A DNA stretch of 62,182 bases from Lindgomyces ingoldianus (taxonomy: Eukaryota; Ascomycota; Dothideomycetes; Pleosporales; Lindgomycetaceae): the NCBI RefSeq assembly GCF_010093535.1, contig NW_022985193.1:1-62182 (forward strand), given 5' to 3'. The position numbers and the translations under genes were made by a program. Of the stretch, positions 32,751 through 44,159 are shown in pieces (position 1 is the first letter of the stretch; each line of letters opens with the position of its first letter). The notes beneath the pieces were generated by a model. It was not told the origin of the DNA. It did not search any database and saw only the letters and a program-made list of their open reading frames with translations.

Positions 32751-34510
32751 TATATATTACATTTATGTGTTAACTAAAGGCAGCATTTAACTTATCTATT
32801 ACTATATAAACTATAAACTTTTTATATAATAATATTAACACACTTAACACATAAATTTAATAGTAGATAGATAATAGTAAGTATAGTTTTACCTTTCTAC
32901 TATTACAGCTTAATTATGTAAAGCTGTTTATCTTTATAAATAAATTATTTACTAATAATAAAAACTTTAGCTTATAGCTAAAATTTTTAATTATATTAAG
33001 TAATAAAGACTATATAAAGTAAAGTAACTACTTTAAAATACTAGGTAATATTATACACTAAAATTCTACTAAGTGTAAAAAAGTAACTAGAAGTGTTCTT
33101 ACTAGTAAACTATATAAAATAGTTAAAAAGTTTAATAATATAATTACTTTTAGTATAACTTTATAACGTACTTTATAGGCGAGTTGCTCACACACCTAAG
33201 TTGCTTACTTTTGCTAAGACCCTACTAAACTACCCTTTCTACACTAATGCATTCCCTACAACACTACTTAGACGCGCTAAAAGAACGTTAGATATAGCTT
33301 ACGCTCTAAGCTTTTAAATAAGACATAAAACTTTTAAAGAAATATGCTATAGCTATGTGCAGAGTTCTATAAAAAATAATAAATAACTATAGCACTAGAC
33401 AACTTTTACAAGCTAATTCTATAGCTAAATTATAGAGGCTAGGCAATAAAAAGGAGCAGGGGATTGTTAAGACTATACTTAAGCTATATGCGCAAGGAAT
33501 TTCCCCTTAGATAGCATTTATAGCTAATATAGCTAATTCTTTACGCGCTAAGCGTAATCTAGGCTATGTTTACATAAACTAGCCTAGTACGTTTGTAAAG
33601 CGTTATTTAGAGCTTAAAGTAACATTTAAGCGTAAGTACAACTATAAGAGAGCCCTTTATAAGAGTCCTAGGGTAATTTAGGGCAGGTTTAGCCTTGTAG
33701 AGAATATTAAAGCTAAGTATAGCATCTAGAATAATAACATGTACAACTTTAGCAAAACAGAGTTTATAATTAGCTAGATATCTCTTAACTATACTTACAC
33801 TTAAAACTTTACTTTAAGCTTTAAATAACGCTTTATAAACATACTAGGCTAGTTTATGCAAACATAGCCTAGATTACGCTTAGCGCGCAAAGAATTAGCT
33901 ATATTAGCTATAAATGCTATCTAAGGGGAAATTCCTTGCGCATATAGCTTAAGTATAGTCTTAATAATCCCCTACTCCTTTTTATTACCTAGCCTCTGTA
34001 ATTTAGCTGTAGAATTAGCTTATAAAGGTTGTCTAGCGCTGTAGTTATTTGTTGTCTTTTACAGAACTCTACACATAGCTACAGCACATTTCTTTAAAAG
34101 TTTTATGTCTTATTTAAAAGCTTAGAGTGTAAGCTGTATCTAACGTTCTTTTAGCGCGTCTAAGTAGTGTTGTGGGGAATGCATTAGTGTAGGAAGGGTG
34201 GTTTAGTGGGGTCTTGGCAAAAGTGAGCGACTTGGGTGTGTGAGCAACTCGCCCATGAAGTACGTTAGTAAATTATATAAACACTTAAACTACTACTAAT
34301 TCTAGTAGTAATCTACATAAATTTAAAGTTTTTATATAATTACCTTATTAAGCTACGCACTACTAGTAAAAAGTAACTTATAATTAACATTATATTACTT
34401 TATAAATTATATAAAAAAAAAATTACTAAAATAAAGTAAATTAATAGTAAAAATAACTTAGTAAATGTATATATAAAGAAAACACTAAACTAGGCTTTTT
34501 AATTATTAGT
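32751..34510 (+). pseudogene. Copia-1A RNase H part of pol (split by pogo-2B)
   Basis: After the solo LTR the frame shows QPEAAFDLSF-like sequence (about 32785-32815), an LFIFINRLFTNNKDLSL block (about 32925-32975; family VVFTDASFANN) and HQNSTKCKRVTRSVL near 33058-33100. pogo-2B intervenes, and the frame resumes with a YINLKFLYNYLIKLRTTS block (about 34317-34370; family CTDSKSLYDCLVKLGTT) and WINGKNNP-like codons near 34435-34465. This is the C-terminal RNase H of fungal Copia pol. Confidence 0.78.
33166..34265. mobile_element. pogo-2B: giant fold-back (hairpin) derivative of pogo-2
   Basis: 1100 bp between TA duplications (33164-33165, 34266-34267); the empty site is in Copia-1B near 48385. 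Left arm 33166-33651 (486 bp) and right arm 33781-34265 (485 bp) are inverted copies of one another over their full length, with a 129-bp spacer. Each arm holds the terminal inverted repeat plus the N-terminal third of the transposase. The spacer continues the left-arm transposase frame as far as YNFSKTEF. Most differences between arms are C/T or G/A. It has proper transposon ends, so it could have been mobilised in trans. A full transposase is not encoded. Confidence 0.93.
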
Positions 34511-34920
34511 TCTAACTAACTACCTCTCTGTCTAGATAGAAGCATCTGTAGACTAGCTAGATTCTATGCGCAAAGATGCTTTAGACTAACTAGACTAACA
34601 ACACTTTTATATAAAGCCTATTTTTTTTTATATTATACACACTTATTTTTTATTATTATAAAGATTTATTACTGCTAGCACTATATAAAAAGAGAAAAGA
34701 GCTAGAAGATTATACAGTAAAGCTTAAAAAGTAAAAGATAAAAAAAAGAAAAGCTATTTACATAGCATAACTAGCCTATTTTAACACACAGCATTACTAG
34801 GGGCAAGTCCTAATAAATAGAGTAGAGTAAAGGTAGAACATAATTAGATAGACTTATATAAACAAAAGAGAGGTAACACGTACAGAAGGCAACTCTTTAG
34901 ACAAAAAAAAAAGTTGCTAG
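34511..34920 (+). other. Copia-1A 3' untranslated region
   Basis: Between the end of pol and the 3' LTR. I see no domain. The A-rich run at 34902-34912 just before the LTR is the likely polypurine tract. Compared with Copia-1B, two segments of about 670 and 170 bp are absent here. Confidence 0.6.
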
Positions 34921-35200
34921 TGTTTATACATAGTAGCAGTATTACAGCTTAGATATAAGTAATTATGCATAAGCAGAATTACATATCTATGTTACATAAT
35001 GCTTATGTGTAAACTTTTATGCGTAAACATTTAAATATCTTCTTTTTTCTTTGTATAAAGGAAAAACAAGAGTAATAGAACTAAAAACATGTTGCTTTTA
35101 CCTTACCTACTTTTTATACTGTGCACACTGTACACCACTCTTACTTTTGCTACTTAAGTGCTTATACTATAAGCAGCTAGCTGTTAGAGCCTATTTAACA
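34921..35200 (+). repeat. Copia-1A 3' LTR
   Basis: 280 bp, TGTTTATACATAG to CTATTTAACA, followed by TTTAT. Nearly all differences from the 5' LTR are transitions. Confidence 0.92.
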
Positions 35201-35205
35201 TTTAT

Positions 35206-38200
35206 TAACATAACTCTAAAATAGACTAGAAGACTATAACAGTACAGGTAAAAGCAAAACACCTACAAAACAACCTAAAAAGGCAGGAGGTTAAAAGATT
35301 CCCCTGCTAAGAACTAAAAGCACACGCTATCTACATAATAAAAAAAGAACTTAAAGAAATCTCTTTTAAAGAATTTAAAAAAGAAAAAGATCTAAACTAG
35401 GTAAAAATCTACTAAATTACAGAAAAACTTAAAAAAGAACTGCTAAAAGAATACTACAGCTATAAAGATACGTTTATAACTCTTAAAGATCTAGAAAAAT
35501 TACCTCTATATTAACATTAAAACTATAAAATTAACCTTAAACCTAACTTCTAACTAAAAACTTATAAGCTGCGCCCTCTTACAGCAGCTTAGAAAGAAGC
35601 ACTATAAGAGTATGTAGACTGTATGCTAGCAAAAGGCTATATCTAAGAAAGTAAAAGCCTTATAGCATTAGCAGTAGTCTTTATAAAAAAGAAGAACAAA
35701 AAAGTTAAAGTCTGCTAAGATTATTAAACCCTTAATAAGAACACTATAAAAGATTAGTTTTCTCTTTCTATTATCTAAAATATTATAAACTAGTTAAAAG
35801 AAACTAAGCACTTTACTAAGTTTAATATCTAGAATAGATTTAATAAGATAAGAATAAAAAAAGAATATAAATAAATAACAGCTTTTAAAACTTTATAGGC
35901 TTTTTATAAGCTTCTAGTTATACTATTTAGACTTACTAACACTTTTATAACTTTTTAAAAAGTAATTAACACAGCACTTAACCTATACTTAGACATCTTT
36001 ATTTTAGTATACTTAGACAACATCTTTATATACATAAAGGAAAACAAACTAGACTATGTAGCAAAAGTATAACTAGTGTTAAATAAACTCTAAAAGTACA
36101 GACTCTACCTACAGCTAGAAAAATGTAAATTTAATGTATAAAAAACTAACTACCTTAGATTTATTAATAATAAAAAGAAAATAAAGATAAACTTTACTAA
36201 AATAAGTAAGGTACTTAAATAGCTAACACTAAAAACTATTATAGAAATTAAAGGATTTCTAGGTCTTACTAGCTATGTATAAAGGATAATTAAAGACTAC
36301 TTAAAGATCACGCTACCTCTTATAGACGCTACTTTAAAAGAAAAAGCTACTTAAAAATTCTAATAAATAATAGAAATAGAAGAATTCTTTTAAAAACTAA
36401 AATAGATAATAATAAGCTACTCTATTCTTAAGATGTACAACTCTATGTTAGAAACAAAAGTGCACACTAATGCTTTCTTAAGAGCAAAGAGAGTAGCACT
36501 CTCTTAAAAATAAGAAAACAGTTAATAGCATCTAGTAGCCTACTACTTAGCAAAATTTGCACTATTAGAACAAAAGTATACTATCCCTAACAAAGAATTA
36601 AAAGCTATAGTTAATGTATACAGGAATTAGAAGGTTAAACTTTAAAGCCTTAGTTAATAATTTATAATTCTTACTAACTATGTAAACTTTATTACTTTTT
36701 TTACTACTAAAAAACTTTTACTAATGCATGTGCAATAGGCTATAGAACTTGCCTAATTTAATTTTATTATTAAACATGTAGCAGAAAGTAGTAACTAATA
36801 AGTAGACACTCTAAGCTAACACGCTAATTACTTTAAAAAGAATAAAAAAAATTCTAAGAAATTTGCAATTTTTAAAGAAACCCTAGAAGGCCTAGTCTAT
36901 AAAGGACTAAACTAAGAGGAACTACTATGTTCCCTTATAATAGTCAAATAAGAATAAAAGAACCTAATAAAAGAATATTATAAAGTCTTTATGTTTAGAC
37001 ACCTAGAAATTAGATTACTATAAAAGAAAATTAAAAAAGCTATACTTTAAAAGGTGCCTTAATTAAAACACCTATGTACTAAAGTCTTACAGAAATGTAA
37101 CACCTGCAACAAGAATAATCTGCAACAACATAAACCTTATAGACTACTTTAACTAATTACAGCGCTAAGTTAACTATAGACTATAATAACTATAGATTTT
37201 ATTACTAGACTACTACTATTATAAGAACCTAGCATAGAAAGACTTTATAATATAATTACATAAGTTATTAACAAAACTACTAAATTTATTTACTTATAGC
37301 TATTAGAAAAAAGCATTATAGCTAAGAAATTTATGTTTAAACTAGAAAAGAATGTCTTAGCTACTTATAAATATTCTAAGACTATTATTTCTAATTAAGA
37401 TAAATTATTTATAAGTAAGTATTAGACAGCTGTAATTAAGTACCTAGAAATTAACTATAAACTCTCTACTACTTACTACCTATAAATAAATAGGCAAATA
37501 GAAAAAGTAAACACAGAAGTAGAAAAATATCTATGTAAATATGTATTATACAAACAAAGCAATTAGGCAGAATAGCTACTAATAGCATAGTTTGCTATTA
37601 ATACTATATAATTAGCTATAACTAAAGAAACTCTGTATAAAGCTAATTTTAGATATTCTCTATAATATAAGCTTTATAGTTTATAACTAATAGACCTTTT
37701 AGAAGCTATAGACTAAACAACTAGACTTTTAAAACTATATTAAAAACTTACTAGAGAAGCACAGTTAGCTTAGAAAGCTATAGAAAGAGTAGTAAATTAA
37801 AAAAAATAACTAGCACTAGAAATATACTTTAATAACTATATATATTTAAACATAAAAAGCCTTAAAACACTAAGACCCTTTAATAAGCTAGCTAAGAAAC
37901 GCATAGAACCCTATAAAGTTATATAAACATGCCCTAGCATTTGTAAACTTAAGCTACTAAAGGAAATATAAATACACTCTTAGTTTTATGTCTTTAAGCT
38001 TAAACTTACACTTAAGACTATTTTACTAGCAACTATAGAAAAAAAAAGAAAAAAAATATAAAGTAAAATAAATCCTAGACTATAAAGAAAATAAGTACCT
38101 AGTAAAATAAAAAGAATAGCCTACTAGTAAAAACACTTAGAAACTTATTAAGAGCCTATTAAACGCCCCTTAGGCCCTTTATAAATACTTAGAGTCCCTT

Positions 38201-38230
38201 CTAAACAGAACTACCTAAGAGAAAGCTCCC
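35206..38230 (+). pseudogene. Gypsy-1A pol: RT, RNase H, integrase, chromodomain
   Basis: Resumes after Copia-1A. RT about 35560-36300 with YLDNIFIYIKE at 36009-36041 and GFLGLTSYV near 36250-36280. RNase H HTNAFLRAKRVAL at about 36461-36500 and IPNKELKAIVN near 36585-36620. Integrase zinc pair CNTCNKNNLQQH at about 37095-37130, catalytic region IDFITRLLL near 37190-37220, and NTEVEKY near 37510-37535. A C-terminal chromodomain (YKVK-ILDYKENKYLVK, then PTSKNT) lies at about 38053-38200. Same lineage as Gypsy-2 but a distinct family. Confidence 0.83.
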
Positions 38231-38379
38231 TAGACTAGAAAACATTACTATTAGTTAAAACTGCAGCAGCACTAGCTAGCTGCAATGTAGGAAGTCTGCA
38301 ACCCTTTAACATAGGTTAAGAAGAAAGAAGACTAGCTACTTTTACCTTAAGCGCTTTAAACTTATTTAGTAATAAAAAG

Positions 38380-38740
38380 TCTTTTTTTAAATACTTTACT
38401 TTTTAATCTGCTAAGAGATTTAATTACTGCTGCGCCTTTTTTTAACAAGTAATAGAAAACTAAAGACGCGTAAAGAAATCTCTTTACTTTTTTAAAAACT
38501 TCTCTTTTACCTTTACCTTTTCTTTTTTTTTGTGCATTTTATTTTTCTAAATTACCTCTAACTTTGCTAACAGCTTTTTGCGTTTCTACTCTAAATAATT
38601 CTAAGCTGCATTAGACATAAAAGCGTTGTAATAACTACTTTTTTGCACACACTCTACACACTTGTCTAATAATAGGGACATTATATAAGAGGACTTACTT
38701 AAATAACAAGCGCTACAAGGACGCATCTTTGTATAATAAA
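38380..38740 (-). pseudogene. Antisense cysteine-rich frame in Gypsy-1A
   Basis: Minus strand, same position as in Gypsy-2. It reads MRPCSACYLSKSSYIMS then DKCVECVQKSSYYNAFMSNAA (about 38600-38731), so C-x2-C ... C-x2-C is intact. A lysine-rich coiled-coil-like stretch follows to about 38460. It has the best-preserved cysteines of the four copies. I do not recognise a named family. Presence in a second Gypsy family with this degree of likeness points to an accessory gene rather than chance. Confidence 0.65.
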
Positions 38741-38934
38741 AAGAATTAAGATAAGTAATAGTATAAAGGCAACAGGCAACAGCAGAAGAATAAGGAACCT
38801 AATAAGGCATAGTTAAAGAAGCTAGATATTAACATAGGCTTTAAAGAGGAGTATATACTAGCTAAAAAGAAAATCTAATGCTTACAGTAGAAAGAACATA
38901 ATAGCAAGGACACTAACTAGAAGGAAAGCCTACG

Positions 38935-39531
38935 TGTTACAGCTAACAGATAGACTATAATAACTTAATTAACTGTTCTACATAGTCCTAACAACATTAG
39001 ATAGAAGACGCTTAGCCCTATGTTAAATAAATTATATAATAGGACAGATAAAAAATAGCTCTAGCTTTTAGATAAAAGCCTAGCAAAATGTATTATTTAA
39101 TAAGAATTGCAGGTTTGTAGGCTTGTAGGCTATGTAGGCTACACAAGCATGCAAGCATGCAAACATGCAGAACATGTAAACCCTATGTATATAGTCTTAA
39201 TTATAACTATAGTTAGAAAGTTATAATTACTATTTAGTCTTTACCTACTTAATAGACTAAAAGGCATTAAACCCTTTATAAAGAGGACATTGCTGCCTTA
39301 TATATCTTGCACTATATATACCTCCTTTCCTGTCCTTATAGATTAGGTTTGCTAGCTCCTTATACAGCTGCTGGGCTAAACCACAGCCTGCCTTCTCTAT
39401 CCTGCTACACCTACGCTCTGCTTAACAGACTGTACACCTAATCTAGCTAAGTTCTATGCCCTTCCGCTAACCCCCACTATAGGCTGTCGTACTCCTGAAA
39501 ATACCATTTCGCTAGAGTAAGGATTGTAATA
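38935..39531 (+). repeat. Gypsy-1A 3' LTR (597 bp)
   Basis: TGTTACAGCTAACAG to GGATTGTAATA. The matching LTR of Gypsy-1B is 42128-42721 on the minus strand. It contains short direct repeats (GTAGGCT, and GCATGC units at about 39146-39170). The right 170 bases keep C and CpA/CpG sites; the left part does not. Confidence 0.88.
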
Positions 39532-39539
39532 GTTATCTA

Positions 39540-42000
39540 TGCCTTTAGCTTTTATAATTAGTTTTTTAGTTTTAAGTTAGATTTTTTCTCTACTAAACTT
39601 AATTAATAATGCGTTAGCTAAAGATACTTAAAAAAAGGTTTTTTTAATTTAAAAAGAATCTTGTTTTAGTTAACCTAAGTAGAGTTAATTACTATAAACA
39701 TGCATTTACTGTTAATTAGTGTAAGGCCTTTCTATTTATAGCCTAGGTGTTTTAAGGTAATCTTAGCTGTTAAGCTTTTCCTAAGTCTTTATTTTATAGT
39801 AATAAGAACTTTTATATTATAGTAGACTTTATTATAATTTATACTAACATTATTATTTTTAACACTTAAAAGGTAGTGTATTTATTTACCTACTTAGTTA
39901 GCTATAACTTTAAACTTTTAGTAGTCTTTTATTATGCAGTTATCTACTAGGCAGTTAATGCTTTCTACCTTATAGTAGTATAGAAGTTAGTTGTTTTGTT
40001 AGTTAGCCTTTTATTAAAAGTAGTAAAAGGCATAATTAAAGGCATTTTTGCATTTAGTCTATAGCTTTTTCTTGTAGAGTAGACCTATGCTGTAGTGTTA
40101 GCAGTTTAGCATTTTATAAGTTATAGCTAATTTTATTAGGGTGTCTATAAATCTTTTACTTTTTTATGCGCCTATTAGCTACTAGCTAGCTTAATGCTTA
40201 GTTAGCTAGTATTAAGTGCAGTACTTATTTATATAGAGATACTAAGTGTATAGACATTATTTAAGATTAGTGTAGATAAAAATAAGTTATATTTAAGCTT
40301 ATTAAAGGTATTTTTTTATCTAAATTATCTGCAGGGGATAATTCTTATATTTGTAATAGTAGGCGTTGTGCCTTCTACTTCTGCATAGAATGCAGTATCT
40401 GTAGATTTATTGCTGCTCTAGCTCTTTTCTTGTTACTGCTAGCGCTAGGGGTAAAGTATCTAGTTATTTATTTAAAGGAGCTAGAGTTTATAAAGGTGTT
40501 AGGTGCTAGTTAGAGCCCTTTTTTTTTACTAGTATTTTTTTAAAAAAATTTTATTATTCTTTCTTATTTAAGATGTTATAGTAGACTATAGCAATCTTTT
40601 TTATAACTTTATAAGTGTTATAGTTATTATTAAAAGTTACTTTATAAAGTCTAATTTTATAAAGATTATAGTTATAAAGACTTTTATATTTCTAGCAATT
40701 TTCTTATTTAAACCTTTGTTTAAGTTTTTTTAGTAAAATGCCTAATCTACTTTATTTAAAAGAGTACTATTTTTTTCTTTTTTTATATTTTTAACATAGT
40801 TAGCTACTTATGTTAGGTGCTACTATCCTTCTAGAACTACAGCTTGTTTAATAGCTCTTAAGATACTATCTTTTTTTTAAACCTTTACCTTCTAATAGTC
40901 TACTAGATAGTTAGAGGATTTATAATTAGCTCTACATCTCTAGTAAAGTTATTTATTAAGCCTATTATATATTTCTTTATGTATTAGGCCTTTATTAATA
41001 TATATAGCTTTTATAGTTAACTTATTATCTTTATTTTTTAGTTATTTAGAGTTTAGACATTTCTAATAAAAGTAGCCTACTTTTTTATAGTTAAGGTATG
41101 CCTTTTTTTTAAGCTATTTCTTTTATTTCTTATTTAGAGGTAGCCTTATACTTTTAAAAGGACTGCTTTTTTTCTTTAAGAAGCTATATATATGTTTAGT
41201 GTAACTAAGGTCTATAAGTTTACTATTAAACTATAAGGTTTTCTTCTTCTTTTAAAACTAGTTAGGTTTTAAAGTTATTACACTTATTTTTTTTTATATT
41301 ACTTAGCATGTTTTTTATTATAAATAAGTGCTTTTTTAACATAATTCTTAAAGCTTTTAAGCTTTTTTATGTAAGTAAATTTATTTTTAATTATGTTTAA
41401 AAGCTTATTATAGAATATTTATTTTATTACCTTTTTATTTGTTTATCTGCAGATAGCTAGCAGCTCTCTAAAGCAGGCTGCGTAGTGTTAGACAGAGCTG
41501 CCTTCTTATTAAAAAAAGTCTATTCTGTTAACTACTTATTTTTTTTAATTAACTAGCTTATAAATTATAGTTAAAGCTGCTTTAAATAAGTTAAAGTTTT
41601 TAAAATTTTTCTATGTTTTAGGTAGTAAGAGTTTACTGTTAGCTTAATAGTTTATCTAATTATTAGTGTAAAGTTAGAACTATATAGTAGAAAATTCTTT
41701 TAAGTGTAGGCTTATTTATAAAATTATTTCTTTATTTATTTTAAAGGCACCTTTATTATATTACATGTAGAAGTAGTATTTTATAAAAAAAAAGGCTTTA
41801 AATCTTTAGCAAAGCTGTTAAATGCTTTAAAGAGGGCTAAGTGTAGAGTTTTCTTAGATTTAATACTAGTTTTTTCTTAAGTAATGTTTTTAAAGTTAGT
41901 TACTTCTAGCTAAAGGGCCTATAGCTAATAAATGTTTAAAGGCCCTTATTATGCTTATTACTAAAGGTGTTGTTTAAGTTATTTTAACTTATTATAAAGG
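39540..42000 (-). pseudogene. Gypsy-1B gag and protease remnant
   Basis: Minus-strand order from the right: gag core about 41340-41900. A zinc knuckle NYKKVGYFY-KCLN lies at about 41045-41100 and a second CxRCRAN-type knuckle near 40890-40940. Protease has the LIN/DSRCTFTAIN region near 39690-39740 and SLANALLIKFSREKI near 39585-39640. The sequence stops at the 39531/39532 junction just before the RT domain. Confidence 0.72.
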
Positions 42001-42127
42001 TATAGTATCTGCTAATTCTGTGCTTTCTTAGTTGCTATAGGGGTCTAGCTAGTGCTAGCAGCTAAAGCACCTGTTATGCTAATGTCTAAGGTAGTAGTAG
42101 CTATACTTTACAGGTAGTAGTAATTAC

Positions 42128-42721
42128 TATTATAATTTTTACTTTAGTAAAATAGTATTTTTAAGAGCACAACAGCCTATAATAATTTTAGGGAGAAAAA
42201 GAAGAACTTAGCTTAATTAGGTGTACAGTGTGTTAAGTAGAGTGTAGGTGTAGTAAAATAAAAAAGGCAGGTTGTAGTTTAGCCTAGCAGCTGTATAGGG
42301 AGCTAGCAAACCTAATCTAAAAGGATAGAAAAGGAGGTATATATAGTGTAAAATATATAAAGTAGTAATGTTCTTTTTATAAAGAATCTAATGCCTCTTA
42401 GTTTATTAAGTAGGTAAAGACTAAATAGTAATTACACCCTTCTAGCTATAGTTATGATCACAACTATATACATAGGGTTTGCATGCTGTGCATGCTTGCA
42501 TGCTGTTGCCAGCATAGCCTGCACAGCCTGCAAGCCTATAAGGCCTGTGGTCCTATTAGATAGTGCACTCTGCTAGGCTTTTGTCTAAAAGCTAAAGCTA
42601 TTCCTTATCTGTCCTATCACGTAATTTGTTTAACGTAGGGCTAAGTGTCTTCCATCTAACGTTGTTTAGGCTGTGTGGGACAGCTAATTAGGTTATTACA
42701 GTCTGTCTGTTAGCTGTAACA
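42128..42721 (-). repeat. Gypsy-1B 5' LTR
   Basis: 594 bp. The right end (outer edge), read on the minus strand, starts TGTTACAGCTAACAGACAG. The outer 240 bases hold many surviving CpA/TpG and CpG sites (repeated GCATGC near 42480-42510), while the inner end at 42128 has been reduced to TATTATAATTTTTAC. Confidence 0.88.
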
Positions 42722-42781
42722 CTTATACTTTAAGCTTTTAAATAAGATATAACACTTTTTAAGCAACGCGCTGCAGCTATT

Positions 42782-43395
42782 TGTTACAATCCTTGCTTCG
42801 TGAAGCACTCAGGTCTGATAATATTCCTAGGGGATGAGTAGGACGGGTAGGAGGGGCCAATCCAGTAGGGTGTACAGTCCTACGTACAGGCTATTAGGCT
42901 AATAGAGGTTTATATAGGATGACTAGATTATAGTTTGCCCTATGTGCAGCAGTAGGGAGGCTAGGGTTAAACAGTCCTGTGGGACAGGGTTAGAGGTATA
43001 TATAGTGCAAGATATATAAATAGTATTACAGCTCTTTAAAAAGCTAAATGCTACTTAGTTTATGTAAAAAATAAACTAAACATTAAACACACCTTCTAAA
43101 GGTTGTTTAATGTAGGAACTATATACATGTGCTAGGGTTGCTAAGGGAGTAGACAGGAGTTTATAGGAGTCTGCTAAGGAGGCTCCTGCAGGCTCCCTTA
43201 AGCTCCCTTAAGCTCCCTTAAGCTCCTTAAACTTGCAGCCTGTCCTCCTATTAGACAACACATTCTTCTATAACCTTAGGCAGCCGCGCTGCCTCTGTGT
43301 CCTCTGACTAGTCTGTAAGCGAGCCCTGTTCTAATCTAGCTAGACTGTGGAGCACTGCTAGTGGGGTTATGCTAGTCTAACTATAGACTGTAACA
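42782..43395 (-). repeat. Gypsy-2C 3' LTR
   Basis: 614 bp. The outer left edge (TGTTACAATCCTTGCTTCG...) keeps CpG/CpA. It contains a triplet run of CTCCCTTAAG near 43190-43220, a small tandem repeat also present in the 5' LTR near 57580-57610. Confidence 0.9.
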
Positions 43396-43579
43396 CGCTG
43401 CCCTCTCTCCCTAGCAGCGTCCTTGCCGCTCTGCTTACACAACTATGTTAGTAAGGGTTTATTTATAAAGTAGTTATCTACTTACTAAAAGGCATTTCTA
43501 ATATCTATTCTTTTTATACTAAATAGCTTGTTAGTCCTGTTTATTCTGCTATTCTTATACTACTTATTATTTTAATCTT

Positions 43580-44060
43580 TTTTACTAGATAAAAATAAGG
43601 CTCTATAGTGCTTACTAATCTTTAGAGTTATCTTATATGTTAACTTTGTCCTTAGATAACTGTGTTAAATGTGTAAAAAAATATAGTAAATATAATGCCT
43701 TTATTTCTAATGCTATATAAGATTGCCTAGAGAAAGAGTAGAAAGCCCTTTTTTAAGAGGCTTCTATTATAAAGGCTTATAAGCACGCCTTATTAGAGAA
43801 GCAACTAGCTTATAAGCGCTTATTACTAGAAAAGCAGCAGGCGCAGGATTAAAAACAGCTTTGTTTGCAGAAGAAGATGCTAGGGGCAATAGATAGAGAG
43901 CGTTCTAGATAAAATTATATCTAAAAATTACTAAATTTGCTAGAGGCTTGTTGCGCAAAGTACTTAAAGAGAGACCTATTCTTCTTAGATAAGATAAAGG
44001 CTTTTAAGGCTAAAGTAGAGGGCTGTTCTCCTTTTTAACTATTATTAGCTAAGACTTATC
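43580..44060 (+). pseudogene. Antisense cysteine-rich/coiled-coil frame in Gypsy-2C
   Basis: On the plus strand because the element is reversed. It carries a RLYSAY start (family PCSAC; about 43596-43612), then SLELSYMLTLSLDNCVKCVKKYS (in part about 43615-43685). A coiled-coil-like run LEKQLAYKRLLLEKQQAQD follows (about 43795-43855), then LLNLLEACCAKYLKRDLFF and LDKIKAFKAK (about 43935-44020). This is the clearest copy of the middle segment: over 40 residues separate stops in places. It is followed at about 44172-44300 by the chromodomain on the other strand. Confidence 0.68.
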
Positions 44061-44159
44061 TTTAAAGGCTGCTACTATCTAGTAATAACATAGCCCTTCC
44101 TTTTAATATAGGTGCCTTATTACCTAGCTAGTTTCTTTTAGATAAGCCTAAAGGTACTC

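Larger units (their letters stand above)
7241..35200 (+). mobile_element. Copia-1A: full-length fungal Copia with five nested insertions
   Basis: It has two 280-bp LTRs in the same orientation (7241-7520 and 34921-35200) and a 5-bp target duplication TTTAT (7236-7240 and 35201-35205). After removal of pogo-1, TRIM-1, pogo-2A, a solo LTR and pogo-2B the element is about 6.3 kb. Domain order is gag, protease, integrase, RT, RNase H, which defines Copia. The sibling Copia-1B retains the empty site for each insertion. All frames are broken by RIP-type stops. Confidence 0.9.
4575..39531 (+). mobile_element. Gypsy-1A: chromodomain Ty3/Gypsy, interrupted by Copia-1A
   Basis: The host element of the large nest: gag and protease at 4575-7240, then Copia-1A (7241-35200 plus duplicated TTTAT), then RT, RNase H, integrase and chromodomain at 35206-38230, an antisense cysteine-rich frame, and a 3' LTR at 38935-39531. 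Internal sequence just after 4575 matches the start of Gypsy-1B read from 42127 leftwards, so both copies belong to one family. The expected 5' LTR is missing and LTR4 stands in its place. Without the nested DNA the internal part is about 7 kb, normal for a fungal chromovirus. No intact frame remains. Confidence 0.8.
39532..42721 (-). mobile_element. Gypsy-1B: 5' half of a Gypsy-1 copy, minus strand
   Basis: The minus-strand 5' LTR (42128-42721) is followed leftwards by leader, gag and protease as far as 39532, where it abuts the 3' LTR of Gypsy-1A. RT and everything downstream are missing. The start of the internal region (read from 42127) matches Gypsy-1A from 4575. I could not find the missing part to the left of Gypsy-1A, so a deletion or rearrangement followed the Gypsy-1A insertion. 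Confidence 0.8.
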
